23,020 bases of DNA from DYEC01 sp034434695 (GCA_034434695.1 DAOTYY010000042.1:1-23020); one strand, 5' to 3'; shown: positions 1 through 8,997, counted from the stretch's first letter. Notes: generated by a model not told the origin, from the letters alone. Numbers and translations are program-made.

Positions 1-123
1 GAACTGCTCAAAGGCAACACCAAACTCAATCACTTTGCTCTCAAATCAAAATTGTACGTACGCGCTATCCAATCGGCTTACGCTGCTCTTCGGGAACTCA
101 ATCCCGTTCAATTGGCTGCGTAA
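1..123 (+). CDS. C-terminal fragment of an unidentified protein
   Basis: Frame 1 is open from the window edge to a TAA at 121-123 and gives about 40 residues, basic and helical in character, ending in PVQLAA. I do not recognise the family. A transposase tail is possible because the other end of the window carries an insertion sequence, but the fragment lacks the cysteine-rich end usual in IS1182 transposases. An open frame of 40 codons could also occur by chance, so this is tentative. Confidence 0.4.
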   Translation, partial: ELLKGNTKLNHFALKSKLYVRAIQSAYAALRELNPVQLAA

Positions 124-171
124 GGTGAGTTATTAAAAAACTGTGGACTTGGATGATTAGTCATGTGTAAT

Positions 172-182
172 TTGTCATACAA
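172..182. promoter_or_regulatory. Putative GntR/FadR-type operator upstream of fdrA
   Basis: The site reads TTGTCATACAA, with inverted arms TTGT and ACAA around a 3-nt centre. It fits the TNGTNNNACNA pattern known for FadR-subfamily GntR regulators. The identical 11 bases recur at 13280-13290 before the second hydroxylase operon. Its centre lies about 24 bp upstream of the -35 box of the fdrA promoter, a geometry similar to the second-operon copy. The cognate regulator is not in the window. Confidence 0.55.
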
Positions 183-200
183 GTCACTGCCAAAGATAAG

Positions 201-229
201 TTGACTCACTGTTTTGATAATGCTATACT
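201..229 (+). promoter_or_regulatory. Sigma70-type promoter for the fdrA operon
   Basis: The -35 box TTGACT (201-206) and -10 box TATACT (224-229) are separated by exactly 17 bp. Transcription would start near 236, leaving a leader of about 150 nt before the fdrA start codon. Confidence 0.65.
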
Positions 230-294
230 GAAAAGTGCCCCTGTACCTGTGATGCTAATCAAAATACCCATGAAGTTGAACACAACAACTCGCA

Positions 295-306
295 ATTTCA
301 TGAAAT
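295..306. repeat. Perfect 12-bp palindrome in the fdrA leader
   Basis: The sequence ATTTCATGAAAT is a perfect palindrome about 60 nt downstream of the predicted transcription start and 80 nt before the start codon. It could be an operator or chance. The rest of the leader (236-385) shows no structure I can name. Confidence 0.25.
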
Positions 307-385
307 CCTTATTCACATCCTGCGCCTCTTGAGGGATGATTTTCTGGGATGTGCCCTTTCTATTTTACATTCAGGAGTAAAACCA

Positions 386-2116
386 ATGGCAGTTATCCAA
401 ACACAAATTCGAAGCGGCGTCTACTATGACTCAGCCAAGCTGATGCAGCTACAACGCCAGTTATCTGACCTGCCTGGCATTCAGGATGCTGGTGTGGTCA
501 TGGGGACCGAGTCGAACAAGGAGTTGCTTTCACACATTGGGCTTGTATCGCCCGAAATGCAAAGTGCAAAACCAGATGACCTGGTCATTATTGTTAAAGC
601 GGATAATGAAAAAGCCGCTGAAACAGCACTCAGTAGAGTGGATGAATTGCTGGCAGCACGCAAATCTACCCTTGATCAAGAATACCTACCGCGCAGCGTT
701 GAAGCAGCAGCTCAGATGCTACCTGGCGCAAGCTGGGTGCTGGTCTCCGTCGCTGGACGCTACGCCGCTGGTGTTGCGCGCGACGCACTGCGCTTGGGAA
801 AGCACGTGTTTCTCTTCAGTGACAACGTCTCTGTTGAAGATGAGATCGATCTAAAACAGAAAGCGCGCGATCTGGGTTTACTGGTCATGGGCCCCGATTG
901 CGGCACTGCCATGATCGGCGGAGCGGGCCTTGGTTTCGCAAATAAGATACGCCGCGGTCCGATTGGTGTGGTTGCCGCAGCCGGCACCGGGCTGCAACAG
1001 GTGACCAGCCGCATCCATCAACTGGGCAGCGGTATCACGCATGGCATTGGCACCGGCGGACGCGATCTCTCCGAAAAAGTCGGTGCAATCACTTTCCTGA
1101 TGGGTCTGGATGTATTTGTAAGAGACCCAGATACCAAAGTGATTGTCCTGGTTTCCAAACCCCCTGCTCCTAAAGTAGCTGAAGAAGTGATCAAGGTCGC
1201 CCGCAAAGCTGGCAAACCAGTAGTGATTAGCTTTGTGGGTCGTGCAGTAACTACTCGGCAGGATGGCAACCTCTATTTTGCCACAGGAATGGACGATGCT
1301 GCCAGTCTGGCGGTGGAACTGGTGAAACATCCGCCCAAACTAGAAACCGATAGCGACCTCAACTTGAATCAGTTCGCATCGGGACAAAAGTACTTCCGCG
1401 GTCTATTCTCTGGCGGCACGCTGGCTTACGAAGCGCAGCACATTCTTGCCGATTATGTTCCCAAAGTATGGGCAAACGCACCCATCAATAAGGAAAATAA
1501 ACTCCCGAATTCAATGGTCAGTCAGGAACACTGCATCGTTGACTTGGGCGAAGATGAATTCACGGTTGGACGCCTGCATCCAATGATGGACAATGAACTG
1601 CGCATCCGCCGTCTGATGGAAGAAGCCAATGATCCTTCAGTGGCGGTCATCATGCTCGATGTGGTGATCGGTTATGGTTCACACCCCGACCCAGCCAGCG
1701 AGTTAGCTCCAGCAATCGCTGAAGCAATTGCCAATGCCAAGAAAGCCGGCCGCCATCTGGAAATTGTCTGTGTCGTCACAGGCACAGATGAGGATCCGCA
1801 GAACTTCGACTCACAGGTCCGACAGCTCAAACAGGCAGGTGCCTTCGTGGATGCCAGTAACGAAGTGGTTGTCCGTCGGGCAGGTCGCATCCTGCGGGCG
1901 CTGGCAGAAGGAAATGGTGCAACCAGCGTTATAGGCACATCGGTTGACCTGGACACCCTGAAAAAACCGCTGGAAGCCATCAACGTTGGGCTGGAATCTT
2001 TCGCCGAAAACCTCAAGGCACAGGGCATTCCCACCATCCATGTGGATTGGAAGCCTGTGGCAGGAGGCAACGAAAAACTCGCTTCCATTCTGGAAAGAAT
2101 GAAAAAGCAATCCTGA
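386..2116 (+). CDS. fdrA: FdrA (AllF)-like carbamoyltransferase subunit
   Basis: This 576-residue protein matches E. coli FdrA (555 residues) along its length. FdrA is a succinyl-CoA-synthetase-like protein that, with AllG and AllH, forms oxamate carbamoyltransferase, which splits oxalurate with phosphate into oxamate and carbamoyl phosphate. Visible landmarks are MGPDCGT at residues 168-174, the glycine-rich GTGGRDLS at 222-229, the segment LDVVIGYG in the second domain, and the C-terminal NVGLESF and PVAGGN motifs. As in other FdrA proteins, the GGRDLS segment lacks the phosphohistidine of true succinyl-CoA synthetase. I chose the ATG at 386 because AGGAG at 373-377 lies 8 nt upstream. A TTG at 329 is in frame but has no good binding site and would add 19 unconserved residues. 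It is the first gene of an operon with allG 38 nt downstream. The substrate may differ from oxalurate. Confidence 0.9.
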   Translation: MAVIQTQIRSGVYYDSAKLMQLQRQLSDLPGIQDAGVVMGTESNKELLSHIGLVSPEMQSAKPDDLVIIVKADNEKAAETALSRVDELLAARKSTLDQEYLPRSVEAAAQMLPGASWVLVSVAGRYAAGVARDALRLGKHVFLFSDNVSVEDEIDLKQKARDLGLLVMGPDCGTAMIGGAGLGFANKIRRGPIGVVAAAGTGLQQVTSRIHQLGSGITHGIGTGGRDLSEKVGAITFLMGLDVFVRDPDTKVIVLVSKPPAPKVAEEVIKVARKAGKPVVISFVGRAVTTRQDGNLYFATGMDDAASLAVELVKHPPKLETDSDLNLNQFASGQKYFRGLFSGGTLAYEAQHILADYVPKVWANAPINKENKLPNSMVSQEHCIVDLGEDEFTVGRLHPMMDNELRIRRLMEEANDPSVAVIMLDVVIGYGSHPDPASELAPAIAEAIANAKKAGRHLEIVCVVTGTDEDPQNFDSQVRQLKQAGAFVDASNEVVVRRAGRILRALAEGNGATSVIGTSVDLDTLKKPLEAINVGLESFAENLKAQGIPTIHVDWKPVAGGNEKLASILERMKKQS

Positions 2117-2154
2117 CACAAATGCCAGGTAAATAAACTGAACTGGAGGAAAAA

Positions 2155-3399
2155 ATGGTTGATATAGAAAAAGCAAACCAGTATGTTTGTGAGCAATTTA
2201 TGGAAGCTCGTCCAGTAGTGGTTGGTATGGGCAAAGCAATTGAGGTTGTTCCGGGTATGCACGAAAACATGTTGCTCCATGCTGGTCCCCCAGTCACTTG
2301 GGAACGCATGGCAGGCCCGATGCGTGGCGCAATGATCGGCGCGCTGCTCTTCGAGCGCAAAGCCAAAACAGCCGAAGAAGCCGAAGCCATGCTGAAATCG
2401 GGTAAGATTGAATTTGCCCCATGTCATGAACATATGTGCACTGGACCAATGGCAGGTGTGATCTCCCCTTCCATGCTTTGCTATATTGTTGAAAATAAGA
2501 CCCATAACATCAAATGCTTCTCTAACCTGAATGAGGGGCGCGGTAAGGTGCTGCGCATGGGTGCTTACAGTCAGGATGTGCTAGACAAATTGTACTGGAT
2601 GGAAAGTGTACTGGGCCCAACGGTCAAAGCTGCCCTGGAAGCCAGCGGCGGTATTGACATTCGCGCCATCCTTTCCAAAGCCTTGCACATGGGGGATGAT
2701 GGTCACAACCGCCTGGATGCTGCGTCTGTCTTATATACAACGCAGTTGGCACCATATATTGCAAAAGTTGCCAAAGATACGCAAACCGCCTTTGATGTGA
2801 TCAAATTCCTTGGTGAAAACGCCCTCAGCATCCTCAATCCGGTCATGGCTGCGTGCAAGACAATGACTGCCGCTGGCGAAAACGTGGAGGGCAGCACCAT
2901 TGTAACGATCATGGCGCGCAACGGAACCGATTTCGGCATTCGCGTCAGCGGGCTTGGCAACCGCTGGTTCACTGCCCCAGCTCCACACGTCAAGGCTTTG
3001 TACTTCCCAGGCTTCACCGAAAAGGATGCCAACCCTGACATTGGCGATAGTACAATCACAGAGACAGCCGGCATTGGCGGTTTTGCCATGGCAACCGCTC
3101 CAGCGATTGTCACCTTCATCAGCGGCACACCTCAAGACGCCATCAAGACCACGCTGGACATGTACGAGATTACCTATGCAGAACACAAATACTTCACTAT
3201 TCCATTCCTTGATTTCCGAGGCACACCGACTGGCATTGACATTCGCAAAGTGATCGAAAAGCAACTGCCGCCGCGCGTCAACACCGGCGTCGCGCACAAA
3301 GACCCCGGCGTTGGTCAGGTTGGCGCTGGTGTTGTAAGCGCCCCAATGAAAGTCTTTGAAGATGCTCTGGTTGCTTTTGCCGAAAAGTACGGTTTCTAA
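2155..3399 (+). CDS. allG: AllG (YlbE/YahG, DUF1116) carbamoyltransferase subunit
   Basis: The protein has 414 residues, against 419 in E. coli AllG (YlbE), and belongs to DUF1116. Shared landmarks are LHAGPP at 41-46, FSNLNEGRGKVLRMGAY at about 122-138, NGTDFGIRVSGLGNRWFTAP at 256-275, GDSTITETAGIGG at 297-309 and a C-terminal NTGVAHK..GVGQVGAG segment. In E. coli this protein works with FdrA and AllH (DUF2877) as oxamate carbamoyltransferase, yielding carbamoyl phosphate that carbamate kinase turns into ATP. Here it directly follows fdrA, with GGAGGA at 2145-2150 before the ATG, but no DUF2877 gene or carbamate kinase follows. A two-domain cyclase takes the third operon position. The family call is firm; the true substrate is inferred. 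Confidence 0.9.
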   Translation: MVDIEKANQYVCEQFMEARPVVVGMGKAIEVVPGMHENMLLHAGPPVTWERMAGPMRGAMIGALLFERKAKTAEEAEAMLKSGKIEFAPCHEHMCTGPMAGVISPSMLCYIVENKTHNIKCFSNLNEGRGKVLRMGAYSQDVLDKLYWMESVLGPTVKAALEASGGIDIRAILSKALHMGDDGHNRLDAASVLYTTQLAPYIAKVAKDTQTAFDVIKFLGENALSILNPVMAACKTMTAAGENVEGSTIVTIMARNGTDFGIRVSGLGNRWFTAPAPHVKALYFPGFTEKDANPDIGDSTITETAGIGGFAMATAPAIVTFISGTPQDAIKTTLDMYEITYAEHKYFTIPFLDFRGTPTGIDIRKVIEKQLPPRVNTGVAHKDPGVGQVGAGVVSAPMKVFEDALVAFAEKYGF

Positions 3400-3426
3400 T
3401 TTATCTAACCAGATTGGAGGAAAATC

Positions 3427-5097
3427 ATGGATAGAGAACAATTTATCAAGATGATGTCTGAAGCAAAGCTGTACGACCTGACACAGGATTGCAGCATTTT
3501 CACCCCGCCCTGGCCAGGCGAAAAAGCTCTGGAAGTCCACTTTTTCAAGCGCGTTACCGGCGCCTACGGCGGCGGGCAGGGCGCTAACGGTCAGATTCTT
3601 AACTGGAGCAATACCGTTGGTACTCATCTGGTGGGCGAGCGCGCCTTCCACTCTGGCGGCCGCGCTATTGCCGATATTCCCCTAACTGATCTTTGCGGTC
3701 CCGGTGTTGTTGTAGACATTTCTGACATGGTCTCTGACTACAGTGTGTATACGCCGGAAATGGTTATGAAGAAGGCGGATGTCCGTCCGGGTGACATTCT
3801 GATCATCAACACCGGTTATCACAAATATTCCTGGGATCAGCCAGATGTCTACAACGAAGCAGCTCAGGGCGGCGTTGAATCCAAAGAATTTGGCTTTCTG
3901 GTACGCCATCCTGGACCCTCGATGGACTTCTACAAATGGGCAATGGACATGAAACTGAAAGTGATCGGTGTAGATTGCGGTTGTGCTGAGCATCCGATGA
4001 ACACTCCCATCCGCCGCATGCACGAGAATCACTTCAAGCTCGCCGAAGAAAAGCTCAAACAAGAATATGGTAAGAGCTGGGATGAGATGTTCCCGCCGGA
4101 TGAATACTATCAGCTCACCCACATTGCCATGTCCAAAGCGCATCTGGTGCTTGCCGAGTCCATCGTCGGAGAGATTGACAAGCTCAAAAACAAGCGTGCC
4201 TGGATCGCTATTATGCCCATTCCCTTCATGGAAGTTGAGACCGCGTGGGCGCGCGTTTGCGCTTACACTGCGCCAGATTGGATGAGCGATGACGAATTCT
4301 TCAAGGCGATGTCCGAATCCGAGATGATCGACATGACCGTCCCCTTCAGTTGTCAGACGCCGCAATGGTTGAACTACGTGCCGCTCAGCATCACCTATAC
4401 CAAACGCGTCGGCGGGCAGTTCTTCGGCATGGGGCGCAACGGATCAATCTGCAACGCCAGCATCCACCTTGCTACACACATGGACGGCGAAAAACATTTC
4501 TATCCCAATGGTCGCACCATTGGACAGGTGCCGCTCTCTGAGTGGGTTGGACCCGGCGTCATTGCCGACATATCCCATCTCGTCAGCGACTCGAGTGTCT
4601 ATACACCAAAGATGATTCACGACGTGGTGGATATCCGAAAGGGCGATATTCTGGTCATCAAGACCGGCTGGAACAGGTTTGGCTGGTACACCGAAGATTC
4701 GGACGAATTCCGTTATATGGTCAAACATCCTGGTCCATCCCCCGATTTTTCCAAATGGGCTGCGGATATGGATCTGAAGTGGATCGGTGTGGACTGCGTG
4801 AGTGCAGATCACCCCATGAACACTATCATGCGCATCTGGCATCCCAAGACCTTCGCCGAAGCCAATGCAAAACTGATCCGCGACTTTGGCAAAGATTGGG
4901 ATGAGATGTATCCCCTGGATAAATACTATCAGGATATGCATCTTAACCTGTTCTCCAAGCAGATCGTCCACGCCGAAAACTTGGGCGGTGAGATTGCAAC
5001 AGCCAAGAGCGGTCGCTACTACATTGGTTGTTACCTCCAGAAAGCTATGGAAGCTGAATCCATGTGGGGCCGCTTTGTAGCATTCAAGGAGAAATAA
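3427..5097 (+). CDS. Tandem two-domain cyclase-family (PF04199) metallohydrolase
   Basis: The 556 residues are two homologous cyclase-family domains, about 1-283 and 284-556, where relatives such as kynurenine formamidase and isatin hydrolase are single domains of 210-300 residues. The family opens rings or cleaves amides with a metal bound by an HxGTHxDxxxH-type motif. In the C-terminal half H347, H351, D353 and H357 are present, plus H462 in ADHPMNT and H515/E517 in HAENLGGE. In the N-terminal half the equivalents are T63, H67, V69 and A73, and the late histidine is L242, while H189 and E244 remain. The front half therefore looks catalytically dead or altered. A GGAGG lies just before the ATG, 27 nt after allG. 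Each half resembles the single-domain cyclase at 21239. The likely role is opening a ring or cleaving an amide to feed the FdrA/AllG pair (inference). Confidence 0.85.
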   Translation: MDREQFIKMMSEAKLYDLTQDCSIFTPPWPGEKALEVHFFKRVTGAYGGGQGANGQILNWSNTVGTHLVGERAFHSGGRAIADIPLTDLCGPGVVVDISDMVSDYSVYTPEMVMKKADVRPGDILIINTGYHKYSWDQPDVYNEAAQGGVESKEFGFLVRHPGPSMDFYKWAMDMKLKVIGVDCGCAEHPMNTPIRRMHENHFKLAEEKLKQEYGKSWDEMFPPDEYYQLTHIAMSKAHLVLAESIVGEIDKLKNKRAWIAIMPIPFMEVETAWARVCAYTAPDWMSDDEFFKAMSESEMIDMTVPFSCQTPQWLNYVPLSITYTKRVGGQFFGMGRNGSICNASIHLATHMDGEKHFYPNGRTIGQVPLSEWVGPGVIADISHLVSDSSVYTPKMIHDVVDIRKGDILVIKTGWNRFGWYTEDSDEFRYMVKHPGPSPDFSKWAADMDLKWIGVDCVSADHPMNTIMRIWHPKTFAEANAKLIRDFGKDWDEMYPLDKYYQDMHLNLFSKQIVHAENLGGEIATAKSGRYYIGCYLQKAMEAESMWGRFVAFKEK

Positions 5098-5104
5098 ATT
5101 GTGC

Positions 5105-5148
5105 ACAGACCTCCAAGACATGGCAAATTACCAATCCTGGAGGTCTGT
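5105..5148 (+). terminator. 11-bp stem-loop after the tandem cyclase gene
   Basis: ACAGACCTCCA (5105-5115) is perfectly complementary to TGGAGGTCTGT (5138-5148) around a 22-nt loop. There is no U-run after it, so it may be an attenuator, a processing site or an mRNA stabiliser between operon segments rather than a full terminator. A second, weaker inverted repeat, CCGGAAAA (5153-5160) with TTTTCCGG (5213-5220), follows in the same gap. I see no clear promoter between here and 5260. Confidence 0.4.
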
Positions 5149-5259
5149 AATACCGGAAAAGAAGCTGGATGTAACAGAAAACTTTTCCAAGCTTTTATTG
5201 CCGATGCAAACTTTTTCCGGTGATCAAGATAATGACAGCGCTTAGGAGGTAAGATTTTC

Positions 5260-6141
5260 ATGAAGCCAGTAAATTTTGATTACTATGCTCCGGCTAGTAT
5301 TGAAGAAGCACTGGATAATCTGGCGGAGCTTGGCTACAATGGCAAGGTGTTGGCAGGCGGGCAGAGCCTGATCCCAACCCTGAATTTCCGCATGGCTCGA
5401 CCGGCAGCTTTGGTGGATTTGAACAATATCCCGGAGCTGGCGTATATCAAACCCACCAGCGATGGCGGTTTGGCAATTGGCACAATGACGCGTGACAGCA
5501 AAGTTGAACACGACCCGGAAGTTGCAAAGCGCTTCCCCCTCTTGCCAGAAGTAATGAAATTTATTGCCCATCCACAAATTCGCAACCGCGGCACTTTTGG
5601 TGGAGCAATCGCTCATGCTGATCCTGCCGGTCAACTGCCGGCTGTCTCAATTGCGATGAATGCAACGATGCGTCTCCGCCGCAAGGGACAAGAACGCACA
5701 GTTAGCGCAGAGGAATTTATCATCGGTCCGTTCATGACCGTTCTCGAACCGGATGAGATGCTGGTTGAAGTGATACTGCCACCCAATTCATCCCGCACCG
5801 GCAGCAGCTACAAGCAGGTGTCCAGGCAAAAGGGCGGTTATGCACAGGCTGCCGTTATCTCTGTTGTGACCCTGGACGGGCAAAACCGCTGTAAAGATGT
5901 GCGTATGGTTCTGATGAGCGTGGGCGAAACGCCTATTTTATCCCGCAAAGCACGTGAAATCCTCATTAATCAGGAAGCAAGTGAGGAAGCCTTCCGCACA
6001 GTGGCTGAAGCAGCCGCGACACAAGAGGCAGATCCGGCAACGGACTTGCACGCCACAGCCGACTATCGGCGCAGCCTGGTACGGGTCTTGGTGGTGCGCT
6101 CGTTGACAGAAGCTTTCGAGCGGGCAAAACGAGGAGGTTAA
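5260..6141 (+). CDS. Molybdenum hydroxylase 1, FAD-binding (CoxM-like) subunit
   Basis: This 293-residue protein is the flavin subunit of a xanthine dehydrogenase-family hydroxylase. Its two FAD-binding signatures are VLAGGQSLIPTL at 30-41 and IRNRGTFGGAIAHADPAG at about 107-124, the latter most like CoxM-type subunits. It would pass electrons from the iron-sulfur subunit to an acceptor. AGGAGGT at 5244-5250 lies 9 nt before the ATG. The stop at 6139-6141 is one base away from the next start, showing tight coupling with the 2Fe-2S and molybdenum subunits. Gene order M-S-L-G follows that of cox-like clusters. The substrate cannot be read from this subunit. Confidence 0.9.
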   Translation: MKPVNFDYYAPASIEEALDNLAELGYNGKVLAGGQSLIPTLNFRMARPAALVDLNNIPELAYIKPTSDGGLAIGTMTRDSKVEHDPEVAKRFPLLPEVMKFIAHPQIRNRGTFGGAIAHADPAGQLPAVSIAMNATMRLRRKGQERTVSAEEFIIGPFMTVLEPDEMLVEVILPPNSSRTGSSYKQVSRQKGGYAQAAVISVVTLDGQNRCKDVRMVLMSVGETPILSRKAREILINQEASEEAFRTVAEAAATQEADPATDLHATADYRRSLVRVLVVRSLTEAFERAKRGG

Positions 6142-6142
6142 G

Positions 6143-6628
6143 ATGGGTAAACTACATCATGTTACTGTGACCGTCAATGGAACACGCTACGAACGCGATG
6201 TTGAAGCGCGTATGTTACTGAGTGACTTTTTGCGTCACGAGCTTGGCTTGATGGGCACTCATGTTGGCTGCGAGCATGGCATTTGCGGTGCCTGCACGAT
6301 CAACTTTGATGGCGAACCTGTGCGTTCCTGTTTGATGTTTGCTGTTCAAGCCAATGGTCATGACATCCGAACTGTTGAGGCGCTGGGTACTGCTGAAAAG
6401 ATGCATCCCCTTCAGGAGGCTTTCCATGAAAAACATGCCCTGCAGTGCGGCTTTTGCACACCCGGCTTTTTGATGACGCTGGTGCCATTCTTAGAGAAAC
6501 ATCCCAGCCCAACTGAGGAAGAAATCCGCGAAGCGATTGATGGAAACATCTGCCGCTGCACAGGGTATGAGAGTATTATTGAAGCCGCTAAACTGGCATC
6601 CGAACGGATGTCCGCTCGCGACCAATAG
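6143..6628 (+). CDS. Molybdenum hydroxylase 1, 2x[2Fe-2S] subunit
   Basis: The 161-residue protein has both cluster motifs of the family. The plant-ferredoxin-type domain has C43, C48, C51 and C63 (CEHGICGAC), and the alpha-helical domain has C102, C105, C137 and C139 (CGFC and CRC). It carries electrons from the molybdenum centre to FAD. GAGGAGG overlaps the end of the FAD subunit gene, and the start codon is at 6143. No cysteine is missing, and the length is normal for the family (about 155-170). Confidence 0.93.
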   Translation: MGKLHHVTVTVNGTRYERDVEARMLLSDFLRHELGLMGTHVGCEHGICGACTINFDGEPVRSCLMFAVQANGHDIRTVEALGTAEKMHPLQEAFHEKHALQCGFCTPGFLMTLVPFLEKHPSPTEEEIREAIDGNICRCTGYESIIEAAKLASERMSARDQ

Positions 6629-6645
6629 AAATGCGAGGTGATGCT

Positions 6646-8997
6646 ATGACAGGTAAAGTTTTCGGTCAACCCATTCCACGTCTAGAAGATCGGTTTTTAT
6701 TGACCGGCACTGCCAAGTTCATTGACGACATTGAAATTCCCGGCATGGTGCACGCGGCATTTTTGCGCAGCGATTATGCTCATGCCCGTATTAAGAAAAT
6801 TGATTACTCTGCAGCACTCAAGCGACCAGGGGTGATTGCCGTATATACCGCCGAAGACTTTGGGGATTACTGGCGTCCTGGACCGCTTCAGGTGCCACCG
6901 CCAACCGCAATAAAGGGTTCACAGTTCAATGCCCGTCCTCTAGTACCTATCGCCAAAGACAAAGTGCGTTTCTCTGGCGAACCGCTGGCGGTTGTCATTG
7001 CGGAGAGCCGCTACATTGCAGAAGATGCCTTTGATGATATCATCGTTGATCTGGAGCCATTGCCGGCTGTGGTGGACCTGGAAGAAGCTTGGGAGAACAG
7101 ACCGACTCTGGTGCATGATGATTTGGGCACAAATATGGCTGCGCTAGTCAAGCAGGAACGCGGCAACTACGAGGAAGCCCGCGCCAAAGCGGATGTGATC
7201 ATCTCACGTAAAATTTTGGTCAACCGCAATGCCGGCGCAGCAATGGAAAACCGCGGCTTTGTGGTCAACTGGGACGAGCGTGAGCAGGAGATGACCGTCT
7301 GGGCTACCACTCAGGCGCCGATCCCATTGCGCAATACCATCGCAGCGCGACTTGGATTGTTTGAAAATCAGGTGCGCGTCATCACCCCGTTCATTGGCGG
7401 CGGATTTGGTCCAAAGATTATGACCTCGCAAGCGGATGATGTCCTGCTGCCCTGGATCGCTATGAAATTGAAGCGTCCAATCAAATGGATTGAAGACCGG
7501 CGCGAGAATTTCCTCGCCACCACTTCTGAGCGCGATCAGGTACATTATGCAGAAATCGCCTTAACCAAAGACGGTGTAATTCTGGGTGTAAAGGATGTCT
7601 TCTATCATAATACTGGCGCGTACGATCCCTATGGGATGACTGTACCATTGAACACACAGACTCATACGATTAGCAATTACCGCGTGCCGAACTTCTATAC
7701 TGAAATTCGTATGGTTTTCACCAACCAGATGGTCGTCACGCCGGTTCGCGGCGCCGGTCGCCCGGAGGGGGTTTTTGTGATGGAACGCCTGATGGACGCT
7801 GCCGCCCGAGAGCTAAACATGGATCCGGCTGAAATCCGGATGAAAAACTTGCTCGAGCCGGGAGAGTTGCCGTTGCGCACGGGCATTATTGGACAAGACT
7901 TTGTTGAAGGCGTTCTGGACAGCGGTAACTACAAAGCTAACCTCCAGAAACTCATGGAAATGGTGGAATACGAAAAATTCCGTAAAGAGGTTCAGCCCAA
8001 ACTGCGCGCAGAAGGCAAACACGTTGGCATGGGTATCGTCTGTTTCACCGAAGGTACTGCCGTTGGGCCATATGAAGGTGCCCGGGTTACAGTTGGAGCT
8101 AATGGTAAAGTCAGTGTTGCAACTGGCATTAGTACCCAAGGACAGGGGCATTTCACAGCTTTTGCGCAAATTGTTGCTGAGCAATTAGGCGTCAGAGTCG
8201 AGGATGTCAACGTTGTCACAGGTGATACTGCTCATTTCCACTGGGGCGCCGGTACATTTGCCAGCCGCGGCGCTACTGTAGCGGGCACAGCAATTTACAA
8301 CGCGGCGGTGAAAGTACGGGAAAAAATCTTTGCTACCGCCAGTAAATGGCTGGAAGTGCCACCGGAACAAATCGAATTGGGTGATGGAAAAGTCTGGGTA
8401 AAGGGAAAACCGGAACAATTCATCACACTGGGTGATCTGGCGTTTAGAGCCAACCCCACACGCGGGGTGATTGAACCTGGCGTTGAGCCGGGGCTGGAAG
8501 CCACTGGCTATTATGGGCCTCCTTACGGTGCCACCGGCGCAGGTGCAGTCGCCATGATGGTTGAAATTGACCCCGAAACAATGGAGGTTAAGATCAAGCG
8601 TTTCGTCATCGTGCACGACTGCGGCACAGTCGTCAATCCGCTGATACTGGAGGGACAGGTGGAAGGTGGTGCTTCCATGGGCATCGGTAATGCCTTTTAC
8701 GAAAAGATGGTCTATGATGAAAATGGACAATTGCTTACTGCGTCGTTCATGGACTATCTGATGCCACAGGCAACTGATATGCCGCCCAAATTCGAAATTG
8801 GACATCTAACCACCACCTCACCGCTGAATCCATTGGGGATCAAAGGCGTTGGTGAAGCGGGTGCCATCCCCACGCCATCTGCCTTTGTGCAGGCTGTAGA
8901 AGACGCCCTGTATGAGTATAAACTTGAAATTCCCGAATCCAACCTCAGCCCAAGCAAAATCTTTGAGTACGTTCAGAAAGCATCCAAGAAGGAATGA
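6646..8997 (+). CDS. Molybdenum hydroxylase 1, catalytic Mo-cytosine dinucleotide subunit (form II CoxL-like)
   Basis: At 783 residues this is a full-length large subunit with an N-terminal hammerhead domain and the molybdopterin-binding domains. Visible motifs are GGGFG at 251-255, VRGAGRPEG at 367-375, TQGQGHFTAFAQ at about 497-508 and GVGEAG with the catalytic glutamate at E737. True aerobic CO dehydrogenases carry AYxCSFR at the active-site loop. This protein has the RGAGR of form II homologues, so it is not a CO dehydrogenase, and its substrate is unknown. I prefer the ATG at 6646, with GAGGTG at 6635-6640 in front, over the in-frame ATG at 6631 that overlaps that binding site. It is followed by coxG, and no Mo-cofactor insertion gene lies in the window. 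Confidence 0.9.
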   Translation: MTGKVFGQPIPRLEDRFLLTGTAKFIDDIEIPGMVHAAFLRSDYAHARIKKIDYSAALKRPGVIAVYTAEDFGDYWRPGPLQVPPPTAIKGSQFNARPLVPIAKDKVRFSGEPLAVVIAESRYIAEDAFDDIIVDLEPLPAVVDLEEAWENRPTLVHDDLGTNMAALVKQERGNYEEARAKADVIISRKILVNRNAGAAMENRGFVVNWDEREQEMTVWATTQAPIPLRNTIAARLGLFENQVRVITPFIGGGFGPKIMTSQADDVLLPWIAMKLKRPIKWIEDRRENFLATTSERDQVHYAEIALTKDGVILGVKDVFYHNTGAYDPYGMTVPLNTQTHTISNYRVPNFYTEIRMVFTNQMVVTPVRGAGRPEGVFVMERLMDAAARELNMDPAEIRMKNLLEPGELPLRTGIIGQDFVEGVLDSGNYKANLQKLMEMVEYEKFRKEVQPKLRAEGKHVGMGIVCFTEGTAVGPYEGARVTVGANGKVSVATGISTQGQGHFTAFAQIVAEQLGVRVEDVNVVTGDTAHFHWGAGTFASRGATVAGTAIYNAAVKVREKIFATASKWLEVPPEQIELGDGKVWVKGKPEQFITLGDLAFRANPTRGVIEPGVEPGLEATGYYGPPYGATGAGAVAMMVEIDPETMEVKIKRFVIVHDCGTVVNPLILEGQVEGGASMGIGNAFYEKMVYDENGQLLTASFMDYLMPQATDMPPKFEIGHLTTTSPLNPLGIKGVGEAGAIPTPSAFVQAVEDALYEYKLEIPESNLSPSKIFEYVQKASKKE

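Noticed and set aside
329..385. TTG-initiated N-terminal extension of fdrA
   Set aside because: No ribosome binding site at a useful distance and no family similarity; AGGAG before the ATG at 386 is clearly better.
1672..2505. Long open frame on the minus strand opposite fdrA/allG, and other minus-strand frames such as 2731-3651
   Set aside because: They mirror strongly conserved plus-strand genes, give peptides of no known family and lack ribosome binding sites.
6631..6645. Upstream ATG start for hydroxylase 1 large subunit
   Set aside because: It would overlap the GAGGTG site that serves the in-frame ATG at 6646, and adds five unconserved residues.
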